The notes under the pieces: generated by a model
Database searches by the model: none
What the model was told of the DNA's origin: nothing
What the model saw: only the letters and a program-made list of their open reading frames with translations
Shown here: in pieces, positions 26,421-34,990 of the stretch
Numbering within the stretch: position 1 is the first letter of the stretch
Layout: each line of letters starts with the position of its first letter
Translations under genes and position numbers: made by a program
Origin: Polaribacter litorisediminis
GTDB lineage: Bacteria; Bacteroidota; Bacteroidia; Flavobacteriales; Flavobacteriaceae
Assembly (NCBI RefSeq): GCF_019968605.1
Contig: NZ_CP082966.1
Span: forward strand, 2,095,001 to 2,159,000
Length of the DNA stretch: 64,000 bases
Direction: 5' to 3'

Positions 26421-27665
26421 TTATTCTTCTCTTAATGCTTCTATTGGTCTTACTACTGTTGCCATGTGTGCAGGTATTAAACCAATCAATGTTCCCAACA
26501 CGATTAAAGTGGCAAATGCGATTATTATAATAGGAATATTAACTGTTGGGTTTATCAATGCTGCATCTTCTCCTTGGCCAAAAGCAGTATCAATTATAAA
26601 CAAAACAAAGCTTCCAAAAATAATTCCTAACATACCTGCTATGGTTGTTAAAAAAACGGATTCTAATATAATTTGCTGACGGATACTTTTTGGTGTTGCT
26701 CCTAATGCTCTTCTAATTCCGATTTCTTGAGTACGCTCTTTTACTGTTATTAAAAGGATGTTACCAATTGCAAAAACTCCAGCAATTAGGGTTGCAATGC
26801 CCACAAACCACGTTAAAAACTGCATTCCTGTTAAAAACCCCGTTACTTTGGCAATCTCTTTTCCAAGATTAACACTTCCAAAAGCTCTTTCATCTTCTGG
26901 GTGTACTTTATGCAATCCTTTTAAGGTTAACAAGATATCTTTTTCCATTTGTTCGATATTTGTACCCTCATTTGCCGTAATCATCATCCAATCTACCTTA
27001 TTGGCGGTATTGTATACTTTTTTATAGGTAGAAAATGGAATGTAAGCACAGTCTCCGTCAAAGTCAATTGTATTAGAGGGTTTGTACACACCAATTACTT
27101 TATAACTAATACTGTTTATTTTTAGGTATTGCCCTATGGGCTGTTCGTTGATTTCAAACAATTGTTTGTACATATCTTCTGAAATCACCGTAACTTTTGC
27201 CGTTGATAAAATATCATTTTCATTCAAAAAGCGTCCATACAATAATTGTTTTTTTTGAATTTGATCTAATATAGGATAATCTCCACTTACTTGAAAATTG
27301 CCTGATTTAAAATCTTTTATAATTAAGTTATTTGTTTGATTCCTAGGCGCTAATAGTTTTATTTCATTAGAATATTCAGATTTTAAAACCTCTAGATCAT
27401 TCATAGTTAAAGAAAATCTTCTACCCTCTTGAAATCCTTTAAAAGGTGTATCGGTAGATTGTGTCCAAACAAAAACACTATTGGTTGCAAAATTTCCAAA
27501 AAGTTTATTGAATCCATTTTCCATTCCTCTAGCTGCTCCTAAAAGTACTACTAAAAGAAAAATTCCCCATAAAACCCCTATAATCGTAATGGAGGTTCTC
27601 ATTTTGTTTTTACGAATGCTTCCGTAAATTTCTTGCCAAGTATCTGAATCGAATAAAAACTTCAT
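26421..27665 (-). CDS. MacB-type ABC permease, second copy (414 aa)
   Basis: The topology is one N-terminal helix (MRTSITIIGVLWGIFLLVVLL), a ~220-residue periplasmic MacB core domain, and three C-terminal helices with the FtsX motif (VKERTQEIGIRRALGATPKS). It lies 2 bases after a paralogous permease and 29 bases before the adaptor. The two permeases probably form a heterodimer, in contrast to the homodimeric MacB of enterobacteria. Confidence 0.92.
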   Translation of the reverse strand: MKFLFDSDTWQEIYGSIRKNKMRTSITIIGVLWGIFLLVVLLGAARGMENGFNKLFGNFATNSVFVWTQSTDTPFKGFQEGRRFSLTMNDLEVLKSEYSNEIKLLAPRNQTNNLIIKDFKSGNFQVSGDYPILDQIQKKQLLYGRFLNENDILSTAKVTVISEDMYKQLFEINEQPIGQYLKINSISYKVIGVYKPSNTIDFDGDCAYIPFSTYKKVYNTANKVDWMMITANEGTNIEQMEKDILLTLKGLHKVHPEDERAFGSVNLGKEIAKVTGFLTGMQFLTWFVGIATLIAGVFAIGNILLITVKERTQEIGIRRALGATPKSIRQQIILESVFLTTIAGMLGIIFGSFVLFIIDTAFGQGEDAALINPTVNIPIIIIAFATLIVLGTLIGLIPAHMATVVRPIEALREE

Positions 27666-27667
27666 AA

Positions 27668-28900
27668 TTAATCTGCTCTTAATGCTACAATAGGTTTAAT
27701 GTTTGCAGCTCTTTTAGCGGGCACATATCCTGCAATTAACCCAGAAAGTATCAACACGATAGTTGCTCCGACCACAATCCCTGTGCTTACACTTGGATCT
27801 TTAATAAAATAATCTTTTTCTAAACTATCCCCAATTAAAGATAAAATATAAGTACCTAAAGAAAGACCCAGATAGCCTGCAATTGTGGTAATCAATACTG
27901 ACTCCTGAACGACCATTCCTACAATAGAGGATGGTTTTGCGCCTAAAGCTTTTCTAATTCCGAATTCTTTTGTTCTCTCTTTGATGACAAATATCATAAT
28001 ATTGCTAATTCCAATAATCCCTGCAATCAACGTTCCTGAGCCCACTAGAATTACAATAGCATATAAAATTCCCATAAATTGGCCAACACCTTTGTTGGCT
28101 TCTGCCATATTCCTGACAGAAAGCGCACTTTGATCATCAGGATGAATATTCAATTTTTTACGCAAATCGCGCTCCATTTGATTTCCGAAAGCCACAGCAG
28201 CATCTAAACTTAAATTCGGGTTATAACCAAATGCCATTTGGCTTATATAATCGTTATTACCATAAATTGTTTGCGCTGTACTTAGAGGTATAAATGCTTT
28301 TCTTTCTTCATTATCACCTCCTTCATCAGAGAAAATACCTATAATAAGATAAGAACTACCGCTTACATTTAATCGTTTTCCTAAAGCTGGTCTTTCTCCA
28401 AATAAATCTTTTTTAATTAAACGACCAATTACAATTACTTTCGATTTTTCTTTGATATCTCTTTCATTTACATATCTACCCTCATTGATAATCGTTTTTT
28501 CTATAAATTGATGATCAGGATTTATAGCCATTACATTATAATTACCCGCCTCACTTTTATATTTTAAGGTAAAGTTTTTATAAATTCTTGCTGATTTGTA
28601 CTCAATTTTGCTAGCATATTCATCCGTTACAAAATTATAATCATCATTTTTAAGCTGCACTGTTCGTCCTGTTTGCAACCCTTTATAAGGTTTTGAAGTT
28701 TTCCAAACCCTTACAAACATCGAGTTTTGAGCATCATCGGAAAAAGCACTTTTAAACGTATTGCTCAAACCACTTACGATGCCAAATAATAAGGTGAAAA
28801 GTAAAATAGCAAAAGCTACTGTAAAACCAGACATTACGGAACGTAATCTGTTTTTATTAATACTTTGAAAAATTTCTCTCCAACGATCTAAATCAAACAT
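27668..28900 (-). CDS. MacB-type ABC permease, first copy (410 aa)
   Basis: It shares the layout of the next gene: N-terminal helix (MSGFTVAFAILLFTLLFGIV), a periplasmic MacB domain, and C-terminal FtsX-like helices with the motif IKERTKEFGIRKALGAKPSS. The ATP-binding subunit is a separate protein ending 2 bases upstream. Tight spacing throughout indicates one mRNA and a stoichiometric complex. Confidence 0.92.
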   Translation of the reverse strand: MFDLDRWREIFQSINKNRLRSVMSGFTVAFAILLFTLLFGIVSGLSNTFKSAFSDDAQNSMFVRVWKTSKPYKGLQTGRTVQLKNDDYNFVTDEYASKIEYKSARIYKNFTLKYKSEAGNYNVMAINPDHQFIEKTIINEGRYVNERDIKEKSKVIVIGRLIKKDLFGERPALGKRLNVSGSSYLIIGIFSDEGGDNEERKAFIPLSTAQTIYGNNDYISQMAFGYNPNLSLDAAVAFGNQMERDLRKKLNIHPDDQSALSVRNMAEANKGVGQFMGILYAIVILVGSGTLIAGIIGISNIMIFVIKERTKEFGIRKALGAKPSSIVGMVVQESVLITTIAGYLGLSLGTYILSLIGDSLEKDYFIKDPSVSTGIVVGATIVLILSGLIAGYVPAKRAANIKPIVALRAD

Positions 28901-28902
28901 AA

Positions 28903-29595
28903 TTATACAGCTTTTGATGCCTTGGTTAATTCATCACTTATAATTTGACCATCTTTTAAACGAACAATTCTCTTAGTTTGTTCTGCTACATCCTCTTCAT
29001 GCGTAATCACAAAAACAGTCATTCCTTCATTATTAATATCCTTTAATAACTCCATTACTGAATCTGATGTTACAGAATCTAATGCACCTGTAGGCTCATC
29101 TGCTAAAACAACTTTTGGTTTTGTTACAAGAGCTCTTGCAATGGCAACTCTTTGCTTTTGACCTCCAGAAAGTTCATTTGGCAAATGATTTGCCCATTCT
29201 TTTAAACCTACTTTATCTAAATAATCTAAAGCTTCTACCAAACGCTCTTTTCTACTCATCCCTTTATAATACAAAGGTAATGCTACGTTTTCTAAAGCAG
29301 TTTTGTATGAAATTAAATTAAAGGATTGAAAGACAAAACCTAAAAATTTATTACGTAACAAGGCTGCCTTTTTTTCATTCATGTCTTTTATGAGCTGACC
29401 ATTTAAATAATAATCGCCTTCATCATGAACGTCTAGCAACCCAACAATATTTAGTAATGTGGATTTACCTGAACCGGAAGACCCCATGATAGATACGAAT
29501 TCACCCTCTTTTATATGCAAATTAATACCTTTTAGAACGTGTAAAGAGTCCTTTCCTATCGGATAAGATTTATGTAGATTTTCTATTTTAATCAT
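28903..29595 (-). CDS. ABC transporter ATP-binding protein, LolD/MacB type (230 aa)
   Basis: All ATPase motifs are intact: Walker A GSSGSGKST, Q-loop FVFQSFNL, signature LSGGQKQR, Walker B VVLADEPTGALDS and switch His VITHEE. The fingerprint is that of the MacB/LolD/FtsE group. It is the first gene of the operon and drives the two permeases downstream. Confidence 0.95.
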   Translation of the reverse strand: MIKIENLHKSYPIGKDSLHVLKGINLHIKEGEFVSIMGSSGSGKSTLLNIVGLLDVHDEGDYYLNGQLIKDMNEKKAALLRNKFLGFVFQSFNLISYKTALENVALPLYYKGMSRKERLVEALDYLDKVGLKEWANHLPNELSGGQKQRVAIARALVTKPKVVLADEPTGALDSVTSDSVMELLKDINNEGMTVFVITHEEDVAEQTKRIVRLKDGQIISDELTKASKAV

Positions 29596-29739
29596 CAGTT
29601 AGTTATTTTAATATAAAAGTATCGAATGCTTTTAGTTACAGATATTAATATTATGTTAAAAACTTTTAACTACCATCAAATACAAGAATAAGACGACCAA
29701 TTTACAATAATGTTACAGGAATTTTAAAAAAAGTTAAAG

Positions 29740-29747
29740 TATCTTTG
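29740..29747 (+). promoter_or_regulatory. -7 box for the DCC gene
   Basis: TATCTTTG lies 26 bases before the ATG at 29773 and matches TAnnTTTG. Confidence 0.5.
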
Positions 29748-29772
29748 CATCAACAAATATTTAAAGATTTAA

Positions 29773-30189
29773 ATGATTGATATCCCAAATAATAAGAAAA
29801 TAATTTTATTTGATGGAATTTGTAACTTATGCAACGACGCCGTTTTAAAGATCATTAAATATGATAAAAAACAAGTCTTTCTATTCACGGCTTTACAATC
29901 TGAAACTGGCAAAAAAATTACTGATTATTTAAAAATTGATACTTCTAAAATTGATTCAATTATTTTATACGAACCAGGAATTTCTTACGATTTAAAATCT
30001 ACTGCGGCCTTAAAAGTGATGAAAGATTTTGGTGGCTTTTGGTATTTTACTCAAATAACAATGTTTTTCCCTGAAGCTTTTAGAGATCATATCTACGACT
30101 ATATTGCTAAAAACAGGTACAAATGGTTTGGCAAAAAAGAAAGTTGCATGATTCCTACAGACGAATTAAAAGCAAAATTTTTGAACTAA
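29773..30189 (+). CDS. DCC-family thiol-disulfide oxidoreductase-like protein (138 aa)
   Basis: The defining motif DGICNLCNDAV (Asp followed by a CxxC pair) is at about residues 15-25, as in the DUF393/DCC family. These are thioredoxin-fold proteins whose substrates are not known. The gene is followed 37 bases later by a HAD phosphatase and the two may be co-transcribed. Confidence 0.9.
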   Translation: MIDIPNNKKIILFDGICNLCNDAVLKIIKYDKKQVFLFTALQSETGKKITDYLKIDTSKIDSIILYEPGISYDLKSTAALKVMKDFGGFWYFTQITMFFPEAFRDHIYDYIAKNRYKWFGKKESCMIPTDELKAKFLN

Positions 30190-30226
30190 AATAATGGCTG
30201 TGTGCGTAAAAACTAATATCTAATTC

Positions 30227-30883
30227 ATGAAGATCCCAAAAGAAATAAAATGTGTCATTTTTGATATGGATGGCGTAATTATCGATTCAGAAGAAATCCA
30301 TAAAAAAGCCTATTATGAAACCTTTGATTCTATTGGAGTTGAGGTTTCTGACTCGCTTTATAAAACGCTCACAGGTTCGTCTACAAGAAATGCTTTTCAA
30401 AAGTTAATTACTCATTTTCAATTAAAGTTAAATCCTGAAGAACTCGTTGTAGAAAAAAGAAAGCGCTACGTAAACTTCTTTGAAAATGACCCTACATTGC
30501 ATTTGGTAAAAGGAGTTGAAGCATTGATACAACATTGCTATCAAAAAAATCTTACTCTAATTCTAGCTTCTTCGTCTGCAATGGTTAATATTGACCGTGT
30601 TTTTAACCGATTTAAGTTACAAAAATTTTTTACTGCAAAAATTTCAGGTGCCGATTTAACGGCTTCAAAACCACACCCTGAAATTTTTGAAAAAGCGGCT
30701 CTTTTAGGAAATACAGCAAAAGAAAACTGTATTATTATTGAAGACTCAGACAACGGAATTAAAGCTGCCAATGATGCTAATATTTTCGTTTTTGGTTACA
30801 AAAACCCAATGGCCGCAGATCAAACTTTAAAAAACGCCAATTTTGTAATTAATGATTTTAAAGCGCTTCTAAAAATTATTTAA
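30227..30883 (+). CDS. HAD-superfamily hydrolase, beta-phosphoglucomutase/phosphatase type (218 aa)
   Basis: Motif I is VIFDMDGVIIDSE with the nucleophile and acid Asp, motif II is LILASSS, motif III Lys lies in KPHPEIFEKAA, and motif IV is IIIEDSDNGIKAA. The helical cap between motifs I and II is that of subclass I. Members dephosphorylate or isomerise sugar phosphates; the substrate cannot be told from the sequence. Confidence 0.9.
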   Translation: MKIPKEIKCVIFDMDGVIIDSEEIHKKAYYETFDSIGVEVSDSLYKTLTGSSTRNAFQKLITHFQLKLNPEELVVEKRKRYVNFFENDPTLHLVKGVEALIQHCYQKNLTLILASSSAMVNIDRVFNRFKLQKFFTAKISGADLTASKPHPEIFEKAALLGNTAKENCIIIEDSDNGIKAANDANIFVFGYKNPMAADQTLKNANFVINDFKALLKII

Positions 30884-31153
30884 ATTAAACTCAGATTAAG
30901 AAATATCTAACAATTCTTTTACTTGCATTTTTATCTTTCTACTCTTTTAGGCAAATTAAAAAGGAAAGGTCTTTTTAATTTTCAATCGCTCTAGGAATGC
31001 AAAAAGAATTTGAAAGTTCGGGTAAATTGTTGGTTCCTATCACCTTAAAAAATTAAAAAAATCTTAGGAATACTTTGCAAATCAAGATAGCAGTTGTGTT
31101 TTTAATGTCAACCTATAAAACTAAAATAAATACATTTTTTGATCATAAAAACC

Positions 31154-31183
31154 TTGCAGAAATCAAAAATGCAGTTATATTTG
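31154..31183 (+). promoter_or_regulatory. Promoter of tRNA-Gly
   Basis: TTG at 31154-31156 and TATATTTG at 31176-31183 are separated by exactly 19 bases, a model Bacteroidota promoter, 14 bases before the tRNA. The 270 bases between the HAD gene and this promoter show nothing recognisable. Confidence 0.85.
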
Positions 31184-31197
31184 CAGCTCTTTACCAC

Positions 31198-31270
31198 GCG
31201 AAAGTAGCTCAGTTGGTAGAGCGTCAGCCTTCCAAGCTGAATGTCGCCAGTTCGAACCTGGTCTTTCGCT
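31198..31270 (+). tRNA. tRNA-Gly (anticodon TCC)
   Basis: A 73-base cloverleaf: acceptor GCGAAAG/CTTTCGC, D arm GCTC/GAGC, anticodon stem TCAGC/GCTGA with loop CTTCCAA (anticodon TCC, reads GGA/GGG), T arm GCCAG/CTGGT with loop TTCGAAC, discriminator T. The CCA end is not encoded. Confidence 0.97.
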
Positions 31271-31273
31271 CAT

Positions 31274-31309
31274 AAGACCTTATTTATATAAATAAGGTCT
31301 TTTTTTTCA
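31274..31309 (+). terminator. Terminator after tRNA-Gly
   Basis: AAGACCTTATTTA and its complement form a hairpin followed by eight T. The bases from here to 31631 hold nothing that can be supported. Confidence 0.9.
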
Positions 31310-31631
31310 TGTATATTTTTAATCTTAATGGATCAAGTCAATAAGTTGTGTAATTTGCGCATGAAGCAAAAACATCTCTTTTTAAAAATTAAAGTTCTTA
31401 AATTTTAAGCTACTCCACCACTTTTCTATTGAGTCATCATAATCGGTCAATTTTGATTGTTAAGATCTGAAGCTCAAATGCTTTTTAAGCAAAGAATAGA
31501 ATTCAAGTTTGGCAAATATTTCGAATACCAAATTTAATTCGTCAAAAAACACTTATGTTTTCTGAAGTTATTTTAATTTTCACTTCAAAATAAAGGACAA
31601 AATAGAATCAATTTTAAGGATAAGAAATTCT

Positions 31632-32285
31632 CTATAAGTTTTTCAATTTATCTCCAAAAATTAAGACTAAAATAATCGGAATTGCCAATAAAGAAACAAA
31701 AATAGTATCTGTAGAAAATAAAGACGGAATTAAAACTAGCGTTAAAACAAACCCACCGATAGCGCCTCCTAAATGAGCTGCATGCCCTGTATTTCCTAAT
31801 TGCTTTTTCATTCCGTAAATGGAATACAATAAATAACCTACCCCAAAAATATAGCCTGGAATCGGAATTGCAAAAAACAATAATAATTGCATGTCTGGAA
31901 ACACTAAAATTGATGCATATACAATTCCAGAAACCGCTCCAGAAGCACCAACTGCACTATAATAAGGTTCATCTTTATGATAATGTAAGGTGTACAAACT
32001 ACCTGCTAATAAACTTCCGAAATAAATAATTAAAAAAGGAATAATACCTAAATTATTGGCAACAAAACCTCCAAATATATACAAAGCATACATATTAAAA
32101 CCAAGATGCATCCAATCTACATGTAAAAAACCAGAAGTTAACATTCTAATTTTTTCATCGCCCTTTATTCTGCCAACTTGAAATTTGTATTTATCTAAAA
32201 AACTATAATCATCAAAGCCCTTCATAGAGAATAAGACATTGGCAATAATAATTAATATAATGGTAGTATTTGAACCCTCTAGCAT
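31632..32285 (-). CDS. Rhomboid-family intramembrane serine protease (217 aa)
   Basis: The start is placed at the ATG 32283-32285 (MLEGSNTTIILIIIANVL); the longer frame upstream has no helix or signal and overlaps the neighbouring promoter. Family motifs are HVDWMHLGFNMYAL (His/Asn oxyanion site), VGASGAVSGIVYA with catalytic Ser in GASG, and GHAAHLGGAIGGF with the catalytic His. Six helices are expected. Its substrate is unknown. A possible -7 box (TATTTTTG, 32290-32297) lies so close to the ATG that the transcript would be nearly leaderless. Confidence 0.9.
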   Translation of the reverse strand: MLEGSNTTIILIIIANVLFSMKGFDDYSFLDKYKFQVGRIKGDEKIRMLTSGFLHVDWMHLGFNMYALYIFGGFVANNLGIIPFLIIYFGSLLAGSLYTLHYHKDEPYYSAVGASGAVSGIVYASILVFPDMQLLLFFAIPIPGYIFGVGYLLYSIYGMKKQLGNTGHAAHLGGAIGGFVLTLVLIPSLFSTDTIFVSLLAIPIILVLIFGDKLKNL

Positions 32286-32368
32286 GCTACAAAAATAGCA
32301 AATCTCTTTGGCTTTATGATCTTCTTTTAAATTTAAATATAGATATTTGTACTTATAAAGATATACGT

Positions 32369-33289
32369 ATGCCTTTTTTAGTTTTTGCACTTACTTATCC
32401 TTTTATTTGGGTATTTTCAAGATTACCAATGCGGATTTTATATATAAAATCTGACATATTTTTCTTTCTAATTTATTACGTTTTTCAATATCGCAAAAAA
32501 GTAGTTTTAGAAAATTTAAGTTTGGCTTTTCCAGAAAAATCAGAAAGAGAAAGAAAGGAAATTTCTAGAAAATTCTTTAAACACTTTATAGATTTAATAA
32601 TGGAAAGTATCAAGTATTTTTCTATTAGTGAAAAGGAAATAAAGGCGCGTTATAAATATTTGAATCCAGAAATTGTAGATTTTTATGGAAAGAAAGGACA
32701 AAATATTATTATTGTAGGTGCACATCAAGGAAATTGGGAGTGGTCTACGAGTATGCCCTTAGCTTTAGAAACAACGGTTTTAGGTGCATACACCAGAATT
32801 GCCAATAAGTATTATGAAAAAGCCATTAAAAAAAGTAGAATGCGCTTTGGTATCGATGGTTACAAAACTTCACAAACTGTGGCCAACATCAAAAAAAACA
32901 TAGCGAATCATAAACATGCTGCTTATATTTTATTAAGTGATCAATCTCCACAATTAACAAAAACATTTTATTGGAGTACCTTTTTTGGCGTTAAAGTTCC
33001 TATTCATACAGGCGCAGAAATGTTGGCTAAAAAATTTGATTGTGTAATGATTAATTATGTGGCAAAAAAAGTAAAACGAGGTTACTATGAAATTGAATTT
33101 GAATTAATTACAGAAACCCCGAAAGCTTTTCATGATTATGAATTAACAGAAAAATATTTGACAATTACAGAAAAAAACATCAATCAACAACCAGAAATTT
33201 ATTTATGGTCTCATAAAAGATTTAAACATAGAAATAAGTTTGAGGAATGGAAAGAAATGAAAATTTCTAAACCGAAAACCAAGAATTAA
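32369..33289 (+). CDS. LpxL/HtrB-like lysophospholipid acyltransferase (306 aa)
   Basis: The start is taken at ATG 32369 (MPFLVFALTYPFIWVFSRLP), which gives the expected N-terminal membrane helix; the in-frame extension upstream runs through the divergent rhomboid gene start. The HX4(D/E) acyltransferase motif is in GAHQGNWEWS, with later LLSDQSPQLT and FFGVKVPIHTGAEMLAKKFD. It probably adds a secondary acyl chain to lipid A at the inner membrane. Its end overlaps the convergent PLP enzyme gene by 23 bases. Confidence 0.9.
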   Translation: MPFLVFALTYPFIWVFSRLPMRILYIKSDIFFFLIYYVFQYRKKVVLENLSLAFPEKSERERKEISRKFFKHFIDLIMESIKYFSISEKEIKARYKYLNPEIVDFYGKKGQNIIIVGAHQGNWEWSTSMPLALETTVLGAYTRIANKYYEKAIKKSRMRFGIDGYKTSQTVANIKKNIANHKHAAYILLSDQSPQLTKTFYWSTFFGVKVPIHTGAEMLAKKFDCVMINYVAKKVKRGYYEIEFELITETPKAFHDYELTEKYLTITEKNINQQPEIYLWSHKRFKHRNKFEEWKEMKISKPKTKN

Positions 33290-34736
33290 CTAATGTTTTT
33301 TCAATAGGTTTAATTGTTTTGTGCACAAAATCATTCTTTATAGAATCGTAGGTATAATCTTTAGACCAATTTTCTATATTTTCTGATAATTCTTTTAAAG
33401 AATTACAAATAAAATCTAATTCTTTTGTTGTTATTGTTGGATGCAAAGACAGACGAATCCAACCCGGTTTTTGCGTATTACAACCGTGCAAAATTTCATC
33501 TTTTATTTTATGAGATGTTTCTTGATCTACATTTAACAAAAAATGCCCATAGGTTCCGGCGCAAGAACAGCCGCCTCTCGTTTGAATTCCAAAACGATCA
33601 TTTAATAATTTTACCACCATATTAAAGTGGTATTTTTCAAAATAAAAAGAAAAAATACTTAATCGTTTTTTATGATTTGGAGCTAATATATTTACGCCCT
33701 TTAATGACTCTAAAGTTTTAAAGACAACTTCGTTAATTTCATCCTCTCTTTTATTGATATTATAAATTCCCATTTTTTCTTTCAACTGAATAGAAAGTGC
33801 AATTTTTATGGTTTGTAAAAAAGCAGGTGTTCCGCCATCTTCTCTAGTTTCTACATCATCAAAATAATCATGTTCTCCCCAAGGATTGGTATAACTTACT
33901 GTTCCTCCTCCTGGATTATCTGGAACTGTATTTTTGTATAATTTCTTATTAAAGATTAAAACACCTGCACTCCCTGGACCTCCTAAAAATTTATGCGGAG
34001 AAAAGAAAATAGCATCTAAATATTCTTCTTCTATTTCTGGATGCATGTTTATACTTACATAAGGTGCACAACAAGCAAAATCTACAAAGCACAAACCATT
34101 ATATTGGTGAATTAATTTTGCAACTTTATGATAGGGCGTTTTAATACCCGTTACATTAGAGCAAGAGGTTATGGAAGCTATTTTTATTTTTCGATGCTCG
34201 TGCTTCTGAATACATGCTTCAAAATTTTCTAAACAAACCAACCCTTGTTCATTACACGGAACTACTTCCACATCTGCAATGGTTTCTAACCAAGAAGTTT
34301 GGTTAGAATGGTGCTCCATATGTGAAATAAAAATAATGGGTTTTAATTCTTCTGGAACATTGGTATAATTCTTTAAACTTTCAGGTACCCTTAAACCTAA
34401 AATACGCTGAAACTTATTGATAACTCCAGTCATTCCAGAGCCCGTAGTAATTAATATATCATTAGAATTTGCATTTACATGACGTTTAATAATGTTTCTT
34501 GCTTCATGATAAGCAAGCGTCATGGCTGCTCCAGAAGTTGAAGTTTCAGTATGGGTATTTGCCACAAAAGGTCCGAATTCATTACAAATTTTTTCTTCAA
34601 TAGGTCTGTACAATCTTCCGCTTGCCGTCCAATCACAATACACCAAATTCTGCTCGCCATAAGGAGATGTAAATGTTTGATTAACTCCAATAATATGTTT
34701 TCTATATTGAGAAAAAAATTGTTCTAAATTTTCCAT
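33267..34736 (-). CDS. SufS/class V aminotransferase-like PLP enzyme (489 aa)
   Basis: The fold-type I PLP enzyme has a Schiff-base Lys in FFSPHKFLGGPGSAG, an ISHMEHHSNQTSWL stretch with the stacking His, and a cysteine loop RGGCSCAGTYGHF near the C-terminus that resembles the catalytic Cys region of cysteine desulfurases. It is longer than SufS (~405 aa), with an insert after the Lys and a C-terminal extension. Cysteine desulfurase-like chemistry is likely but the sulfur acceptor is unknown. Its ATG overlaps by one base the stop codon of a truncated upstream frame (see 34736-34990). Confidence 0.88.
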   Translation of the reverse strand: MENLEQFFSQYRKHIIGVNQTFTSPYGEQNLVYCDWTASGRLYRPIEEKICNEFGPFVANTHTETSTSGAAMTLAYHEARNIIKRHVNANSNDILITTGSGMTGVINKFQRILGLRVPESLKNYTNVPEELKPIIFISHMEHHSNQTSWLETIADVEVVPCNEQGLVCLENFEACIQKHEHRKIKIASITSCSNVTGIKTPYHKVAKLIHQYNGLCFVDFACCAPYVSINMHPEIEEEYLDAIFFSPHKFLGGPGSAGVLIFNKKLYKNTVPDNPGGGTVSYTNPWGEHDYFDDVETREDGGTPAFLQTIKIALSIQLKEKMGIYNINKREDEINEVVFKTLESLKGVNILAPNHKKRLSIFSFYFEKYHFNMVVKLLNDRFGIQTRGGCSCAGTYGHFLLNVDQETSHKIKDEILHGCNTQKPGWIRLSLHPTITTKELDFICNSLKELSENIENWSKDYTYDSIKNDFVHKTIKPIEKTLVNSWFSV

Positions 34737-34990
34737 TATATTCTAAATTTACTTCCGATTAAAATATTTTTTTGTAAAAACAAAGAATCTTTCGAATCGC
34801 TATCTGCTGCATTTGTATTAATTTTAATATCAGATATATTTACAAAACCCTCTTTTACATCAGCTTGCACAAAAAAGTGTTTTAAAAAAGTTATATTCAT
34901 ACCAAATCCAGCAGAAAGTACGTAACCAGAAATATGGAAATCATCATGTCTTTCTTTACCTAATAAGGTTGTATCTCTTTTTGGATATAT
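34736..34990 (-). pseudogene. C-terminal remnant of an outer-membrane beta-barrel protein
   Basis: Directly after the glmM stop codon an open frame of 84 codons continues without a start codon in position. It has the alternating pattern of the last strands of an outer-membrane barrel (ISGYVLSAGFGMNITFLKHF; FVQADVKEGFVNIS; ILIGSKFRI at the C-terminus, ending in an aromatic/hydrophobic strand). The stop is in TAATG overlap with the PLP enzyme ATG, the normal coupling of an operon. The 5' two thirds are missing, so a deletion has fused the remnant to the end of glmM. The DUF4421 family is a possible source, not proven. Confidence 0.65.

Noticed and set aside
31075..31275. 66-residue frame ending in the tRNA
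   Set aside because: It contains the tRNA-Gly and its promoter, so it is a chance frame.
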